From positions 1 to 25,621 of the forward strand of contig JAKSYS010000788.1 of NCBI GenBank assembly GCA_022925895.1: 25,621 nucleotides of DNA, read 5' to 3'. The notes beneath the pieces are model-generated. The model saw nothing but the letters and a program-made list of their open reading frames with translations. It was not told the DNA's origin and did no database searches. How positions within the stretch are numbered: position 1 is the stretch's first letter; the number at the start of each line of letters is the position of its first letter. Below are positions 8,820 through 19,106 of the stretch, piece after piece. The stretch is from Fragilaria crotonensis (taxonomy: Eukaryota; Bacillariophyta; Fragilariophyceae; Fragilariales; Fragilariaceae). Position numbers and translations under genes: made by a program.

Positions 8820-10576
8820 GATGAATTCAACGAATTCTGTGGCCAATTTAATTTCCAGCTTACCTAGCAATCATGCATCTGCTGCACGTTAAGTGGTAGG
8901 GGATAGATGACGCGAATCCTGTGGCCGTGCAAAACGCAAGTTGCTTTGCCATATGAAGTGCGATCAAAACAGGATGTGTGAAGCGTGAACTGAAGTTGCC
9001 TGATCAGGGTCTCCCGCATGCGTCTGGTGAAACTTTGTCGAGCTACTTCATCGCACCTATGTCATTCACTTTTCGTTGTTGTCTGGAGCGATGTTCACGA
9101 GAGGATGACACTCGTATTGTGTTGTGTCAGGGCCTCCGACGATCTACAATTGGAAATTCAAAATCGTTGATTGCGACCACATTGTAAGACTAACGCAGCG
9201 ATTTGTTTACCCCCGATTATGTTTCTTTTGAGGAATGGTGTGAATGAAAGTTGACGAAAGTGTGTCGTAGATACCCAACACTAAGAGCCCTCATCCAATC
9301 CACACAGCACTTGAATACTTATATCAGATGTTTAGCTTAATATACATATATATTCTCTATGCAAGATAGAGTTTGTCAGTTCAATGAATTGAGTTTCTTG
9401 TCGTGCATATCTTGTGGCTACGTCGACATCTTGCAATCGATGCATCAGCCCAGTGAAGGAGCTCTACGTATACACGCATGGATTCCGTTGGGAACAATGT
9501 ACGTCTACTCATGTTCGATCGAAGACGAAGAATTCTCTCCCATCAACGAAGATGATACGTTGGAACTCACAGAGATCGAGTCACCATCGTCCGTGCGAAG
9601 ATTGGTTCCTTTCTCTGACTTGTGGGATCCTTGAACTGCATCGAGGAACATCTTCCTCTTCAATCGTCGCAGCATTCTCGAAGTTTCTATGTATGCTCCA
9701 CGATCATGATTGATCGTATTGTCACTTTTCCAGTTGTTCATGGTTGAATTGTTCGTCCTGTTCCGTTTCAGTGTATTTGTCCCAGGTATGTGTGAGGAGT
9801 GTGGAACAGATCTTTGGTGTCAAGATGGAATGAGGATCGCACTTTCGAACAGAACATCGAATGTAGTCTAGTACTGGAGTAGAATTCTACGAGAATCGAT
9901 TTGGAAATAACTCGCATGTACTAGTATGTCATACGGGCATGCACGTTTTGTAACGGGATTGATTGCGAGTGCCGATGTCGTATGCATATCCCGTCCAGGA
10001 TTTGCGACGTGTTGCACATGTTTTTTACTTCAAAGTATATATGTAGTACCTGGTACTGTACTCGGAGTGTTACCAGTGTTTTGCATTTTGAGTACGACAC
10101 GACTAGGGAGCTACATGTAATGGTACGTGAAGTGATACCAGGTTCTTGTACCATGGAATTCTACAAGAATCCATATATTCAAGTAGGATTTCATGTGGTG
10201 CATGTTGCGTGTTGCATGTTGCATGGCGAACATAAAGAACAAGCAGTCCGGCATGTTGACTGTGTTCTGATGTCCTATCCGGTATTCGAACCAACTACTT
10301 GAGGACTCGTACCGGAACATGGTATTAAGACTTCAACACTTCAACAACTGGATGGTGCGAAACGTGTAATGTGGTATGCCGGTATGCCGGTATGCCTGAT
10401 ACAGCTGGTTTTTTGTTCGAGAGCCCTCAAATACGTTGTGTAAAATCTGTATGATACTACGTGCACAAATTCTATGTATGCATAGTAATACTGATGGGTG
10501 TCGAGTTTTGGCTGCCTCAGTGCCTCGAGCACAACAACAAAAATGCATAATCCACACAACCATAAATGCATAATCA
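8820..10576. other. Long intergenic stretch, mostly without genes
   Basis: Apart from a possible small minus-strand ORF at 9505-9741, no coding region is convincing. It contains GTAC-rich pieces (about 10040-10150), a perfect triplicate of GGTATGCC at 10373-10396, and a run of near-repeats of the word gttgcatg at about 10195-10225. The short open frames at 8978-9187 and 9926-10302 show no protein-like texture or known motif. Confidence 0.4.
9505..9741 (-). CDS. Possible small hypothetical protein (78 aa)
   Basis: The ATG at 9741 sits in a favourable context (TTCAACCATGA). It opens a 78-residue frame with a basic segment (MLRRLKRKMFLDAVQG) and a Ser/Asp/Glu-rich tail (DDGDSISVSSNVSSSLMGEN). 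An opposing plus-strand frame (9359-9634) overlaps it and cannot both be real over the shared part. The minus-strand reading has more natural composition. No family is recognised, and the frame could equally be chance or the last exon of a longer gene. Confidence 0.25.
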   Translation of the reverse strand: MNNWKSDNTINHDRGAYIETSRMLRRLKRKMFLDAVQGSHKSEKGTNLRTDDGDSISVSSNVSSSLMGENSSSSIEHE

Positions 10577-12075
10577 TCACACCTCATCATCCTGCTCCAC
10601 ATTAGTAGGCTTTGCCTCTTCAAATGAACCATTGACAAAGCCTTGATCAAAGTTGACAGCACACCTATGAGACTTGAATAGTTTTGTTAGCAGCAGGCCT
10701 TGATTTCTGAATACAGAAGTCCTTGATCTTCCAGACTTGCAGATGCTTCTTAATCATGCTGTTGTCATCTCTGGTGCTGCATCTCATAAACATGGTGGTA
10801 AGTAAAGATATAGGTGCGCGCTATTGCTGCAAACTTCCCCATGCATTCCTCTGTCAACTCATTCATTAGACATGTAGAATCTCTTACAAGTTGATTGAAA
10901 TTCTCTCGTCCCCTCTTTTGAGATACAGGAAGACATTGGTAGAATGACTTTGCATGACCCCAGCTACATTTGATGCCTTCCCCTGCTAGCTCGGCATGGA
11001 ACTTTGGAGTTAAAAGAACCTGGACCCCAAGCTGTGATCCTAAAAATTGTTGTGCAGTTTCTTCATCATCCTTGAATCAAAACATTTGGCAATGAGCTTT
11101 TGTGACAAATACTTTAAGTCACTGTTCACTGATATTGGATCTGTCATGCCTTCCAAAGTGTGCTTCTCTAACAATTGAGGATTGAGCAGCCCTCTCTCCC
11201 ACAAAAGATGGAGCAGGCCTCAAGACTTTCCTTTTTTGCTTATCAACCTGCTTGTGAGTTTCAATATCATTATCTCTTGCCCAATCTTGAAGTTCTGCTT
11301 TGGTTAAACCTTGCTTCTGTTGTAGCATCACACCTGCTCTGTTGAGTTCTTTGCTTTGGTTAAACCTTGCTTCTGTTGTAGCATCACACCTGCTCTGTTG
11401 AGTTCTTTGGGTATCTTCTTTGTTTTTCTGCAACCTTGCTTTTCCCTGTTGTTTTATCATGTTGGTGCAGGTCTTGTTGAGCTGGTGTCAAGTACCATGG
11501 ACCACAGTCATCAGCCTTAAACACCATTGACTGTGTGTTGCCAACGCCCAGATAACCATTATGTCTCTCACTTGTTGTCTTGCTCCTCCTCAGTACTAGT
11601 GTATTGACATTCTGAGAGCACTGAGGGCACTGTCGCGTTTGTGAGCATGCCCATGTGAATGATCAAACAAGAAAACGAGATACTTGGATTCAGAACTTGG
11701 ACACAATCAACTTCATCCTCTAATTGTAAAACCATATGGTATGAGTTCCAGTATCCCTTGTTGTTGATGCCAATGAACAAGTATTTCACTAAAGGAGACT
11801 CTTTCAAATTCAGCTTTCTTGATTTCCATTGCAGTTGTTGTATCTCTGTAAGATCCACCACCAAGTGCTGTCATTTGTCTTGCCATATTGACTTTTGCTA
11901 ACTCATCTGCTGTCATCTTCCTTCCAAAGCCAAACTCATGTGATACAAAGGCTGACAACATGTAACCATCCCTCTCCAACTTTGGCAAAAGAGGCACCTG
12001 CCCTTTCGGACCAATCCATTGATTTGAAGAAAGGAGGTACTGAGCTAACTCCAATTCATCTTGGCCAGTTATCAT
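10577..12075 (-). pseudogene. Decayed DDE-endonuclease-like transposase gene
   Basis: Pieces in several minus-strand frames line up in order as one protein. At about 11880-12075: LLPKLERDGYMLSAFVSHEF and GFGRKMTADELAKVNMARQ. At 11700-11800: LVKYLFIGINNKGYWNSYHM and VLQLEDEVDCVQVL. At 11595-11690: YLVFLFDHSHGHAHKRDSAL, the region resembling a DDE catalytic Asp motif. At about 11470-11560: SMVFKADDCGPWY. At about 11010-11070: DDEETAQQFLGSQLGVQVL. At about 10960-11000: ELAGEGIKCSWGHAKSFYQC. C-terminal pieces end CAVNFDQGFVNGSFEEA and a TGA at 10577. From memory this matches the layout of a DDE-type 'hypothetical protein' family multiplied in diatom genomes (the FxFDHSxGH and GEGIxYxWG motifs); no search was run. 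There are many frame changes and stops, plus a 56-bp tandem duplication. The N-terminus is not identified; terminal inverted repeats were not found. Confidence 0.75.
11296..11407. repeat. Perfect 56-bp tandem duplication
   Basis: Bases 11296-11351 (starting tgctttggttaaacc) are repeated without change at 11352-11407. Because 56 is not a multiple of 3, the duplication shifts the frame of the transposase-like relic. The identity of the copies implies a recent event. Confidence 0.95.
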
Positions 12076-12409
12076 GAGCAGCCTCGTTAATGATGAAACT
12101 CAAATGCTGGTCGTTGCTTCAATATATCACGGTGCCTCATCTGATGTGTTGATTCTTGATATACAATTTTTCCAATAGTAGTCAATGTGAATCTCGATTT
12201 AATTCTCATCACTTATAATATCATAGTAGTTGTGCCCAAGTTCTGTCCAAAGTTTTGATTGCATTAGCTTCACTCAAAGGAAGCTGAATCCAACACCGAT
12301 GCGACAGCATAGCTCAAGCGCTGATAGATAGTTCTCGCAGAACAAGTATAGATGTGCTACGACGTCTTCACGTTCATGACCGTCGACGTAGAAACACTTT
12401 CTTGCATGC
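12076..12409. other. No clear gene
   Basis: This is the segment upstream (minus-strand sense) of the recognisable transposase-like text. Small pieces such as STHQMRHRDILKQRPAFEFH can be read at about 12100-12160 on the minus strand and may be its decayed N-terminal side. Nothing firmer can be said. Confidence 0.25.
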
Positions 12410-12585
12410 CATACTAAATCCTAGCAATTGCATCCAGCGCGATGATATTGTGAAGCTTATGTTTTTAAGCCTATGTGCACATAGGAACAATTCATGTCAT
12501 ACTACATCCTAGCAACTGCATCCAGTGCTATGTTGTTGTGGAGCTAATGGTTTTAAGCCAATGTGCACATTGGAACAATTCATGA
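12410..12585. repeat. Diverged 88-bp tandem repeat, each copy with a 16-bp palindrome
   Basis: Copy 1 is 12410-12497 and copy 2 is 12498-12585, both starting catactA/CAatcctagca and ending gaacaattcatg. The period is exactly 88 with several substitutions between copies. Near its right end copy 1 has the perfect palindrome CCTATGTGCACATAGG (12470-12485) and copy 2 has CCAATGTGCACATTGG (12558-12573). The two differences are at paired positions, so both stay perfect palindromes. Confidence 0.9.
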
Positions 12586-12948
12586 TGCCATCACCATCTT
12601 GATTGTTGTCGGCAAGAAGATTGCTATTAGGATACCTGGTACTAGAAGGAGTAGTACAAGTGTTTGGACTCGAGGGTGTTGTCGTTGCCGATTCACTTTC
12701 CACAACGTAGCAAGTTTTGGGATGACAGCAGAATGGATGAATTGATAAACTGCTTCGATTGACAAATGCGACAAATTCTTTACTCTGAATGCAACCATCT
12801 GCTCTTTTGCACATGGATACACTACAAGAAGACGTGGAAGAGGTTGCTTGCCATACTGAACATACAAGTTTGGGTGCGGGAATGCTTCAAACTTCCTGAA
12901 GATGATATTCCTCCTTGAAATGGTTTTATAGAAAGTAGCCTGCTCCAT
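12509..12948 (-). pseudogene. Coding relic, family unknown
   Basis: The minus strand has protein-like text: FEAFPHPNLYVQYGKQPLPR, MVAFRVKNLSHLSIEAVYQF and IHSAVIPKLATLWK at about 12700-12930. After a frame change a Thr/Ser/Pro/Asn-rich tail follows (ESATTTPSSPNTCTTPSSTR). The tail runs into the second 88-bp repeat copy. I do not recognise the family. It may be a separate relic or an upstream exon of the transposase-like gene at 10577-12075. Confidence 0.3.
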
Positions 12949-13895
12949 TCAGAATATGTTCAAGAAAAGCTTGCAAACCTCTTTGCAGCTGTCAAGTGTT
13001 TGGGGGAAATTCCCTTGGGTGCTGTGGTTAACAATTCCTTGAGCCATTTGGGAGAACAAATTTCTGATGGCACTGACTGCATACCAGAATATATGAAATT
13101 GAAATTTAGGTATAAATGATTGAGTGTTAGCAAAGTCACTTTGAAGAAGGCACTCATTTGTACAAGTGTGCATTATTCTGCTGTAAAGAATAAGTCATTG
13201 TTCTTTATCGCAAAATGGCAATAAGCATTATGATCATGGGAACATGACAAAATTACATCATTTGTGAATCAACTTGGATTTGAAAGTGGGACTCAACTTG
13301 ACATAACTTGGAATCCATGTCAACAAGATGTACAGCCAATGTCAGACGTCCAAGTTTCATAACCATTTATGGAAACCAGCATTGTTCTGACTGCGTATGG
13401 ATGCAAATCACATATATCTATACTCAACCCTTGAGAAATGTTTATCCATAAACTATTTGAAGGAATAGGCATTACATGTTTGGCCCTCAAATGGTCAGGC
13501 AAAATGGATAGTGACTGGCTGAGAAATGACGTCATATTAACCTAATGAAAGTTGGGCACTACTTTTATAGGAGAGACAAATTTCTCGGCATAAGGTATTG
13601 TAGCGTACAAAAAAGGTTGTGTAAAGCAACGTCAGAATAGGCATCAGTAGAAATACAAAGTTGTGGTAGTACAGTACACCAGCCAAAGTATGCAGAAAGA
13701 AGATGGTAGAAGATTGTCAGAAAAGTTGATCTGATCACCTGCCAAGCATGTACAGTATGTTGTGATTCTTGGTTAGGACACAAGGCATTCAGAGAAGAGG
13801 CACTATGGAGGATGGTGATGGATAGGGCTGTGAAGGCAGTTGAATGGTGCTGTTTGTGCTTAGAGTGCAATGAAAACAGATGATGACGAGATGAA
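12949..13895. other. No gene supported
   Basis: AT-rich sequence with only short, stop-rich frames. One exact TGACGTCA palindrome lies at 13527-13534. The frames at 12949-13173, 13320-13535 and 13565-13936 (minus) have no recognisable motif and are best treated as chance or heavily decayed. Confidence 0.35.
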
Positions 13896-14074
13896 TTAGA
13901 CATTTGGCAGCAAATCCAAAGTTGAGAGCCATTCATCCAAGAGGAATTTATGCCTTAAAGAGTTTGAGCATGTGGGACTTGTAAAGAGAATGCCAGTCAG
14001 CTTGCTCACTGAATGAACAGAATCCACCATGGATGGTGTTGAGTGCAGAAAACTGGAATGAAAGACTGAACATA

Positions 14075-14520
14075 ATTCAAAAACTTTCACTGCAAATTGT
14101 GTATATGCGAACAACATGACACTGCTCCTGCTGGTGCTGATGAGGATCAAGAAGGGCATCATGAGTGATGATGAAGAAGGAATCATGCAGGCTCTCTTCT
14201 TGTTGGAAGGCCAGCTCATCCCTTCCTGCAAATTCAAGCTGCTTTCCTTTTTGGTCAACCTCCCTTGTCTTCTGCTGCACCTTTCGGAGTTGGTTAACTG
14301 CCTACTCGTACAACTGCTTCCTCACTCTTCCCTGGTGCAGCATCTGAGCAATGCCAGCACCTGGTGCACCTGATGCATCTTGCATTGTCAGCACTCCACC
14401 AAGCAGTGGCATTGGTGAAATCCTAGTGCTGCCAACAATAAATCTGTATTGCTTCCCCTTGTCCATTCATCTCAAAGACTTGCAGTCTGGGAGAAACGAT
14501 TGTTGAATAATCTGAGGAGC
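14075..14520 (-). pseudogene. Coding relic with a coiled-coil segment
   Basis: The minus strand reads KGKQYRFIVGSTRISPMPLL, then GGVLTMQDASGAPGAGIAQM and LHQGRVRKQLYE. A stop follows, then in the same frame AVNQLRKVQQKTREVDQKGK and a Glu/Gln/His-rich stretch ending by about 14080. The Gln/Lys/Glu-rich part suggests a short coiled coil. A single in-frame TAG interrupts the text, so it is probably a pseudogene. The family is not recognised. It may be related in style to the coiled-coil relic at 490-1600, but I see no direct sequence match. Confidence 0.35.
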
Positions 14521-14795
14521 AACAAATGAATCAACAAAAACAATTGATGAGAATGAGAGCAATATCATGAGAATGAAAAGCAAGTTGACTTATATGACAA
14601 GGCTGTACTGCAAGCCATATTCGGAGTTGGATCGCAATAGCCACGGAACGAATTTATGACTCATGTCAGCTTTCTTGCCGAAATAATGCATGGTGCCGTC
14701 GTGCGTACATACACGATATTGAAATCGGCACAGTAGTACTAGGTACTAGGCGTCTCGACAGTAGCACTTGTAGCGCTCGGACTCTCGATCCTTGG

Positions 14796-14935
14796 TATTG
14801 AAGAGGTAGATGACGTTCAAACGGTGAGCTACATAAATTATGATTGACTCGATATTTGAGTGGACCTGGACTCGGTCATTGGAATGCAATGACCCTCCGG
14901 GTTATCCGACTGTGGGATGCCCGGGGATAACAACA
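14796..14935 (-). repeat. 3' LTR of copia element (140 bp)
   Basis: Identical to the 5' LTR except for 2 extra bases (gtggacCTggactc). The RT/RNase H reading frame runs into it and stops at 14838-14840, so about 32 residues of the polyprotein tail are LTR-encoded. It is unusually short for an LTR. Confidence 0.97.
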
Positions 14936-16928
14936 CACCCTCACCAGGGTCCACAGTAGAGATTGCCAGTGCCGTTGGCGGAAGCTCGGTATCGGCAAGA
15001 CAATCAAAATAGTTCTTTGTAGGATTTGTAGGCGCATACAAGTACGAAGAACAAATGGCCTGATGATGGGAGGCCGGATGATGTTTGGAAAAATAATCGG
15101 CGCGGTTTGTTTTTCCACTGCGCCAGTAAATGCGAAATTGACCCTGGCGTACGCGATCGCGGACCCAGTAAAAACGCATGTCAACAGCCTTGGAGCGTTT
15201 TTGCTTGACGGTGTCGGTGGCGATGCCACTAGCAGTGTTGTTGTCGGTGGCCATAGGCGTCGCGGGCTGCGGATGGCCCATTTCTTCAAGCGCGATCCGA
15301 AGTGGGCACGCTTCCTTGCCGTTGTGAAAGAGGGCACCAAGTTCGGCCTCGGCAGCGCTGGACAATACCTCGCGCATAATGTGGCACTGAACGTGCACGG
15401 CGCCATTGGGTTTGAAGGCGTCGCCGGCGTGGGCAGGTGTGTTGGTTAAATAAAAATACCCTGCTGCGCGTGAACGTGCTTTGACAACGGACAAGTACGA
15501 GGCGTCGCTCTCAACGGCAAGGACCATGTCGCTGGCAGTGAAGCGGACGGAGGCGTCGGGATGCGTGGCGCAATAATTCAACAGCTGGGAGAGTTTCTCC
15601 ATTGTGGCTTTGGTACCGTTGGATTGTTCGGTGGCTAATTCACCGATGGCTGTAAGCATGGTGGAATCAATCGCCCGTGCGTAAAATAACAGCGTGCCGA
15701 GGACCTCAAGAATACGAGTTTTGTCGCCAGCATCGAGCGAGGGCGCGTCGTCGGGCACAGGAGCGAATTGCGTTTTGGCGCCATACGTGGGGCATTGCCA
15801 CGGATGCGGCGAATGTTCCGCTTTGATCGGCGCAACGTGTTGGAACCGTTGCAGCGCGCGGGCAATGTACCCGGGCATGGAGATATCGCAGGTGCGGTTT
15901 GCATAGTCCCAGGCGAGGGTTAAGCCGCAGTATCGAGTGCCGTCCCAGTCGACGCTGACTTGATAGTGTTGCTCGAGCGTGGCAATCAAGTGGTCGGCGT
16001 CCGCTTGAGAAGTGTAGCGGACGCCAAAGTCATCGACGACGAGGCTGAAGAGGATGTCACGCGACGTATGGCGCCACAGCCCGGGCGTAAGGGCGACGGG
16101 ATGGTACCCGTGAGGCGCCAAGAACTTGATGAGTTGGTCGTTGGCGAGGCGGCCTGCCTGTGGAAGGCCATACATACCGCGCCGAATTTCGACAAACACG
16201 TGGCCGTTGTGAACTAATGGGAGCAACTCGTAGAGCTCCATAATGACATCGGGAATCATGCTGATGGGAATGCGCATGTATTCGTATCGTGACATTGGCG
16301 TTCCAAGGTAAAAATCCTTGAGATCGGTCGCCATGAACTTGGCGTTGGGTGTGGAGAGGACACTGTTGAAGAGTAATTTAGCCGTCATCAGATCGGCGGT
16401 CTTTGTACTCACATCAAACGGATAGTCAACTTTGTCGCCGCCGACGGTCCAGCGGACGTGGCGTGGGTTGGCTTTCTCGGGACGCGAGGCAACAACGACG
16501 CGTAAGTACGTAGCTTTGCGATCCGCCGGAATAGCAGACACGGGAATAAAGTGCATGGTGTTGGTGCCTTTGACGTCGCCGTAGCCTTGCGCGAGGCGCC
16601 CGATTTCTTCGGCATTGGAAAGTTGCCACAACGGACCTTCGCTGCACTGGCTGAGCTCGCGGTATTCGGCGAGCTTCCCGGTGTCGGGGTTGAACGCGTT
16701 ACCGTGGAACGCGCAAGGAACGAGGGGGCTGGGAGTGGCCGTGGGAGGAACCTGTGCAGCATCGAGGATGAGCGCGCGTGCGGTCGCAGCAACGTGGTTG
16801 AGCGTGCGTCGGGCGTTGGCACGTGTGCCATGGCGGTGTGTCGGTGGCGCGCGGCGCGGGGAAGCTGGGGGCGCCGTCACGTTGAGCTTGGTGGGGTGGA
16901 CTGTTTTGGACGCGAGGCCTGGCGGTGT
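14838..16928 (-). CDS. Copia reverse transcriptase and RNase H
   Basis: The frame is in phase with integrase across a single TGA and open for about 696 codons to a TAA inside the 3' LTR. It has no ATG near its start, so it needs readthrough of the TGA, or the TGA is a lesion. It copies element RNA to cDNA and removes the RNA strand. RT motifs include FMATDLKDFYLGTP, RRGMYGLPQAGRLAND and LVVDDFGVRY, with the catalytic Asp pair at 16029-16034. RNase H residues sit in AVESDASYLS, SSAAEAELGAL, ATDNNTASG and AVDMRFYWVRDRV, ending with KTNRADYFSKHHP. No frame break was found within the domain. Large frames on the plus strand here are shadows of its GC-rich codons. Confidence 0.95.
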   Translation of the reverse strand, partial: TPPGLASKTVHPTKLNVTAPPASPRRAPPTHRHGTRANARRTLNHVAATARALILDAAQVPPTATPSPLVPCAFHGNAFNPDTGKLAEYRELSQCSEGPLWQLSNAEEIGRLAQGYGDVKGTNTMHFIPVSAIPADRKATYLRVVVASRPEKANPRHVRWTVGGDKVDYPFDVSTKTADLMTAKLLFNSVLSTPNAKFMATDLKDFYLGTPMSRYEYMRIPISMIPDVIMELYELLPLVHNGHVFVEIRRGMYGLPQAGRLANDQLIKFLAPHGYHPVALTPGLWRHTSRDILFSLVVDDFGVRYTSQADADHLIATLEQHYQVSVDWDGTRYCGLTLAWDYANRTCDISMPGYIARALQRFQHVAPIKAEHSPHPWQCPTYGAKTQFAPVPDDAPSLDAGDKTRILEVLGTLLFYARAIDSTMLTAIGELATEQSNGTKATMEKLSQLLNYCATHPDASVRFTASDMVLAVESDASYLSVVKARSRAAGYFYLTNTPAHAGDAFKPNGAVHVQCHIMREVLSSAAEAELGALFHNGKEACPLRIALEEMGHPQPATPMATDNNTASGIATDTVKQKRSKAVDMRFYWVRDRVRQGQFRIYWRSGKTNRADYFSKHHPASHHQAICSSYLYAPTNPTKNYFDCLADTELPPTALAISTVDPGEGVLLSPGIPQSDNPEGHCIPMTESRSTQISSQS

Positions 16929-18437
16929 TCAGGGGTGGCGGCGGGCAGAGCGGCGGCGTCGTTCGACAATGGTGTCGGACGGCAAGGGAGCAAACTGGAC
17001 ATGGCGCGGGGCGGCGGGGAATGGAGGAGGCGACACGGGCATGGTGTTCGTGGGTGGTAACACCCTCAGAGGTGCAGCCGGCGGCGCCACAGACACGTCG
17101 GGAGGCATGCTCGCGGCGATGGTTGGGGTCGCCACCCTCAGTGGTATAGCCGTGGCGGAGACAAACGGATTGCCGGTCGGAGGAGCCGCAAGTGACGTGA
17201 GCACGCTGGTGAGTTGGAGAAGGACTTGATGATGACTGTCCGTGAGCGGTGCTAACGGGGACCCCGGCGACGGATGTTGGAGCGCGGTGAGAATGTCGTG
17301 AACGCCGGCCAAGATAAGGTCATTGGACGACGCTAACGGCATGGTGATGTTCTTGGTGGGAAACCACGAAAGGGTGTCGCAAATACGCGAGCAACGGGTG
17401 TCCCAGAGCCAAACGGTGTAACACCGATAGGACTCGAGGGCGGGGCCCGTGTACCATCCATCGGCGCCGTGGGGCGACCACGTGGTTCGTTCGGCGGGTT
17501 TGATATGAACGAGGACTCGAATCCCGGGTGGGGCAATCGGAGTACGATTGAAGTCGACGACGCCGTGGAGTTGGGCATGCGCGGACAACCGTGGATTAAT
17601 CCGCGAACCGCGAAGGAGGTTGAGCGTGAGTTCAGCCTGTGGTAACAACTTGTCCCATAAATGGAGCGGGAAGTTCTTATCGACGCTGCATAAGCCAGCG
17701 ATGAAATGATTTTTGAACGTGCGGATTGCGCGTTCGGCAGCATTCCGGCGATGCATCCCCGGGGGAACGAGTTGAAAGTCGATGGCCTCGGCGGTCAAAA
17801 ATTGTTTGAGCGCGGTGGTACATTCATTGTCCAAGCGGTGCAACCGTGGGCGCATACCCGCAGCGACAAGGCGTGCGTGGAGCACTTTGAAGGCGGTGAG
17901 AATGCACGGGCCGGTGCGATTGCGCATGGGTTCGACCAAAATACTGTTGCTGTCGTAGTCGTACAGCACCAGTATGTAATTGTTGCCGGTGCTGGACGCG
18001 ACGATAAATTTACCAGTTTGGTCGGTGTGAATTTGGCCCGTGGCGGGTTCCACGATCGCCGCAAAGCACTGATGGGTACGGTGGTTGTCGGGGTCGCTGG
18101 TTGGGAACCGGCACAACTCGTCATCAGTTCTAAGGGGAGTCGGGTCGGCGGGTGGCGACGTGGAGGCCTTCTTGGTGGAACGCTGGTTCTGCCGCGTTTG
18201 ATCGAGGTGGCCTTTGACCATAGCCACTGAGTGCGGAGGATGCGTGCGCAACTTACGTGCCGTGAGGCCGAGAAAGTTGGGGAGGTATCCGCGCTCGAGG
18301 GCGCCGTGCAGGGTGGAAAGGGCGGGCGAGAACAGCGCCGCATGCGCAAACGCGACGAGCTTGCTGGGGGAAGCAGAGTGCACGGCGGCGGCGCAACTAC
18401 CGTATTTCTCGGTGTCCTGTCTACACCAAATGTACAA
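16929..18437 (-). CDS. Copia integrase
   Basis: The open frame has about 502 residues, of which the first 13 come from the nested MITE; true element sequence starts at 18397. It inserts element cDNA into the genome. The pre-core region (LHGALERGYLPNFLGLTARK, PPHSVAMVKGHLDQTRQ) replaces the textbook HHCC zinc finger, in the style of diatom copia elements. The catalytic triad is visible: Asp in HTDQTGKF (18021-18023), Asp in HRLDNE (17829-17831) and Glu in NAAERAIRTFK (17733-17735). A GKQ-like C-terminal region and a long Pro/Ala/Ser-rich spacer follow. The frame ends at a TGA (16929-16931, context CCC TGA ACA). The RT frame continues in the same phase. Confidence 0.95.
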   Translation of the reverse strand: MYIWCRQDTEKYGSCAAAVHSASPSKLVAFAHAALFSPALSTLHGALERGYLPNFLGLTARKLRTHPPHSVAMVKGHLDQTRQNQRSTKKASTSPPADPTPLRTDDELCRFPTSDPDNHRTHQCFAAIVEPATGQIHTDQTGKFIVASSTGNNYILVLYDYDSNSILVEPMRNRTGPCILTAFKVLHARLVAAGMRPRLHRLDNECTTALKQFLTAEAIDFQLVPPGMHRRNAAERAIRTFKNHFIAGLCSVDKNFPLHLWDKLLPQAELTLNLLRGSRINPRLSAHAQLHGVVDFNRTPIAPPGIRVLVHIKPAERTTWSPHGADGWYTGPALESYRCYTVWLWDTRCSRICDTLSWFPTKNITMPLASSNDLILAGVHDILTALQHPSPGSPLAPLTDSHHQVLLQLTSVLTSLAAPPTGNPFVSATAIPLRVATPTIAASMPPDVSVAPPAAPLRVLPPTNTMPVSPPPFPAAPRHVQFAPLPSDTIVERRRRSARRHP

Positions 18438-19106
18438 AAAAAATGGCGAGTGGAGACAGGACTCCGAGTATTTGCCCTACGACAGACATACGTTTTGCGT
18501 ATTAATTGCTTGTAAAATTTGTATTCGTGCCTTGGCCTCCACCCTTATTAAAACATAAATCTATCGCATTTCAAAGAACGTCTTCACAATGTCCCCAGTC
18601 CATAAGACCAACATGAGACGTGATGATAGGCAATAAGGCAATAGAATGCGCAGAGGATGGTCATTCCATGTGCTGTCATATGTTAACTAATCGTTGTTTT
18701 CGACGCGGATATAGCATTGGATGCAAAAAGCGGTCAGGGTCAGATAAACGTCAGGGACAAACAATGGTTGTGATTTGTCACTCAGGCTTCTGGCTCGACA
18801 TCGACCTTGTCTGAATTTGCATGTATACATCCTATACGTTCGTTATTGGTTGATAGGACAAGGAATGAGTGTCTGTATTGAACGATCATACTCGGAACAT
18901 GTGAGTTGGACCAAGATATCTCCATTTTGTTGAGCATGACTCCCCTATCATGTCGTATATCAATTTGTTCGTCTCAATGTCCTTAACAAATTTGCTAAGT
19001 ACAACAAAAGCTGTAGATGCCTTGACGAGAAGATACGAGTAAATGTACATAAATTTTGCCCTGTGTAGACAGGACAACGAGGGAGACACGACACCGAGAA
19101 ATACGG
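18400..19106. mobile_element. Nested 707-bp MITE with TA target duplication
   Basis: The termini are inverted: CCGTATTTCTCGGTGTC at 18400-18416 matches the reverse complement of 19090-19106 exactly. A further CTGTCTACAC match follows once a 17-base insertion in the right end is allowed. TA dinucleotides flank both ends (18398-18399 and 19107-19108), as in Tc1/mariner-type elements. The interior has no transposase frame, so it is non-autonomous. It lies between protease and integrase and shifts the pol frame. The ATG at 18437 that opens the integrase frame is supplied by the MITE itself. Confidence 0.92.

Noticed and set aside
9359-9634. 91-residue plus-strand open frame
   Set aside because: It conflicts with the overlapping minus-strand frame, which has more natural composition, and shows no recognisable motif.
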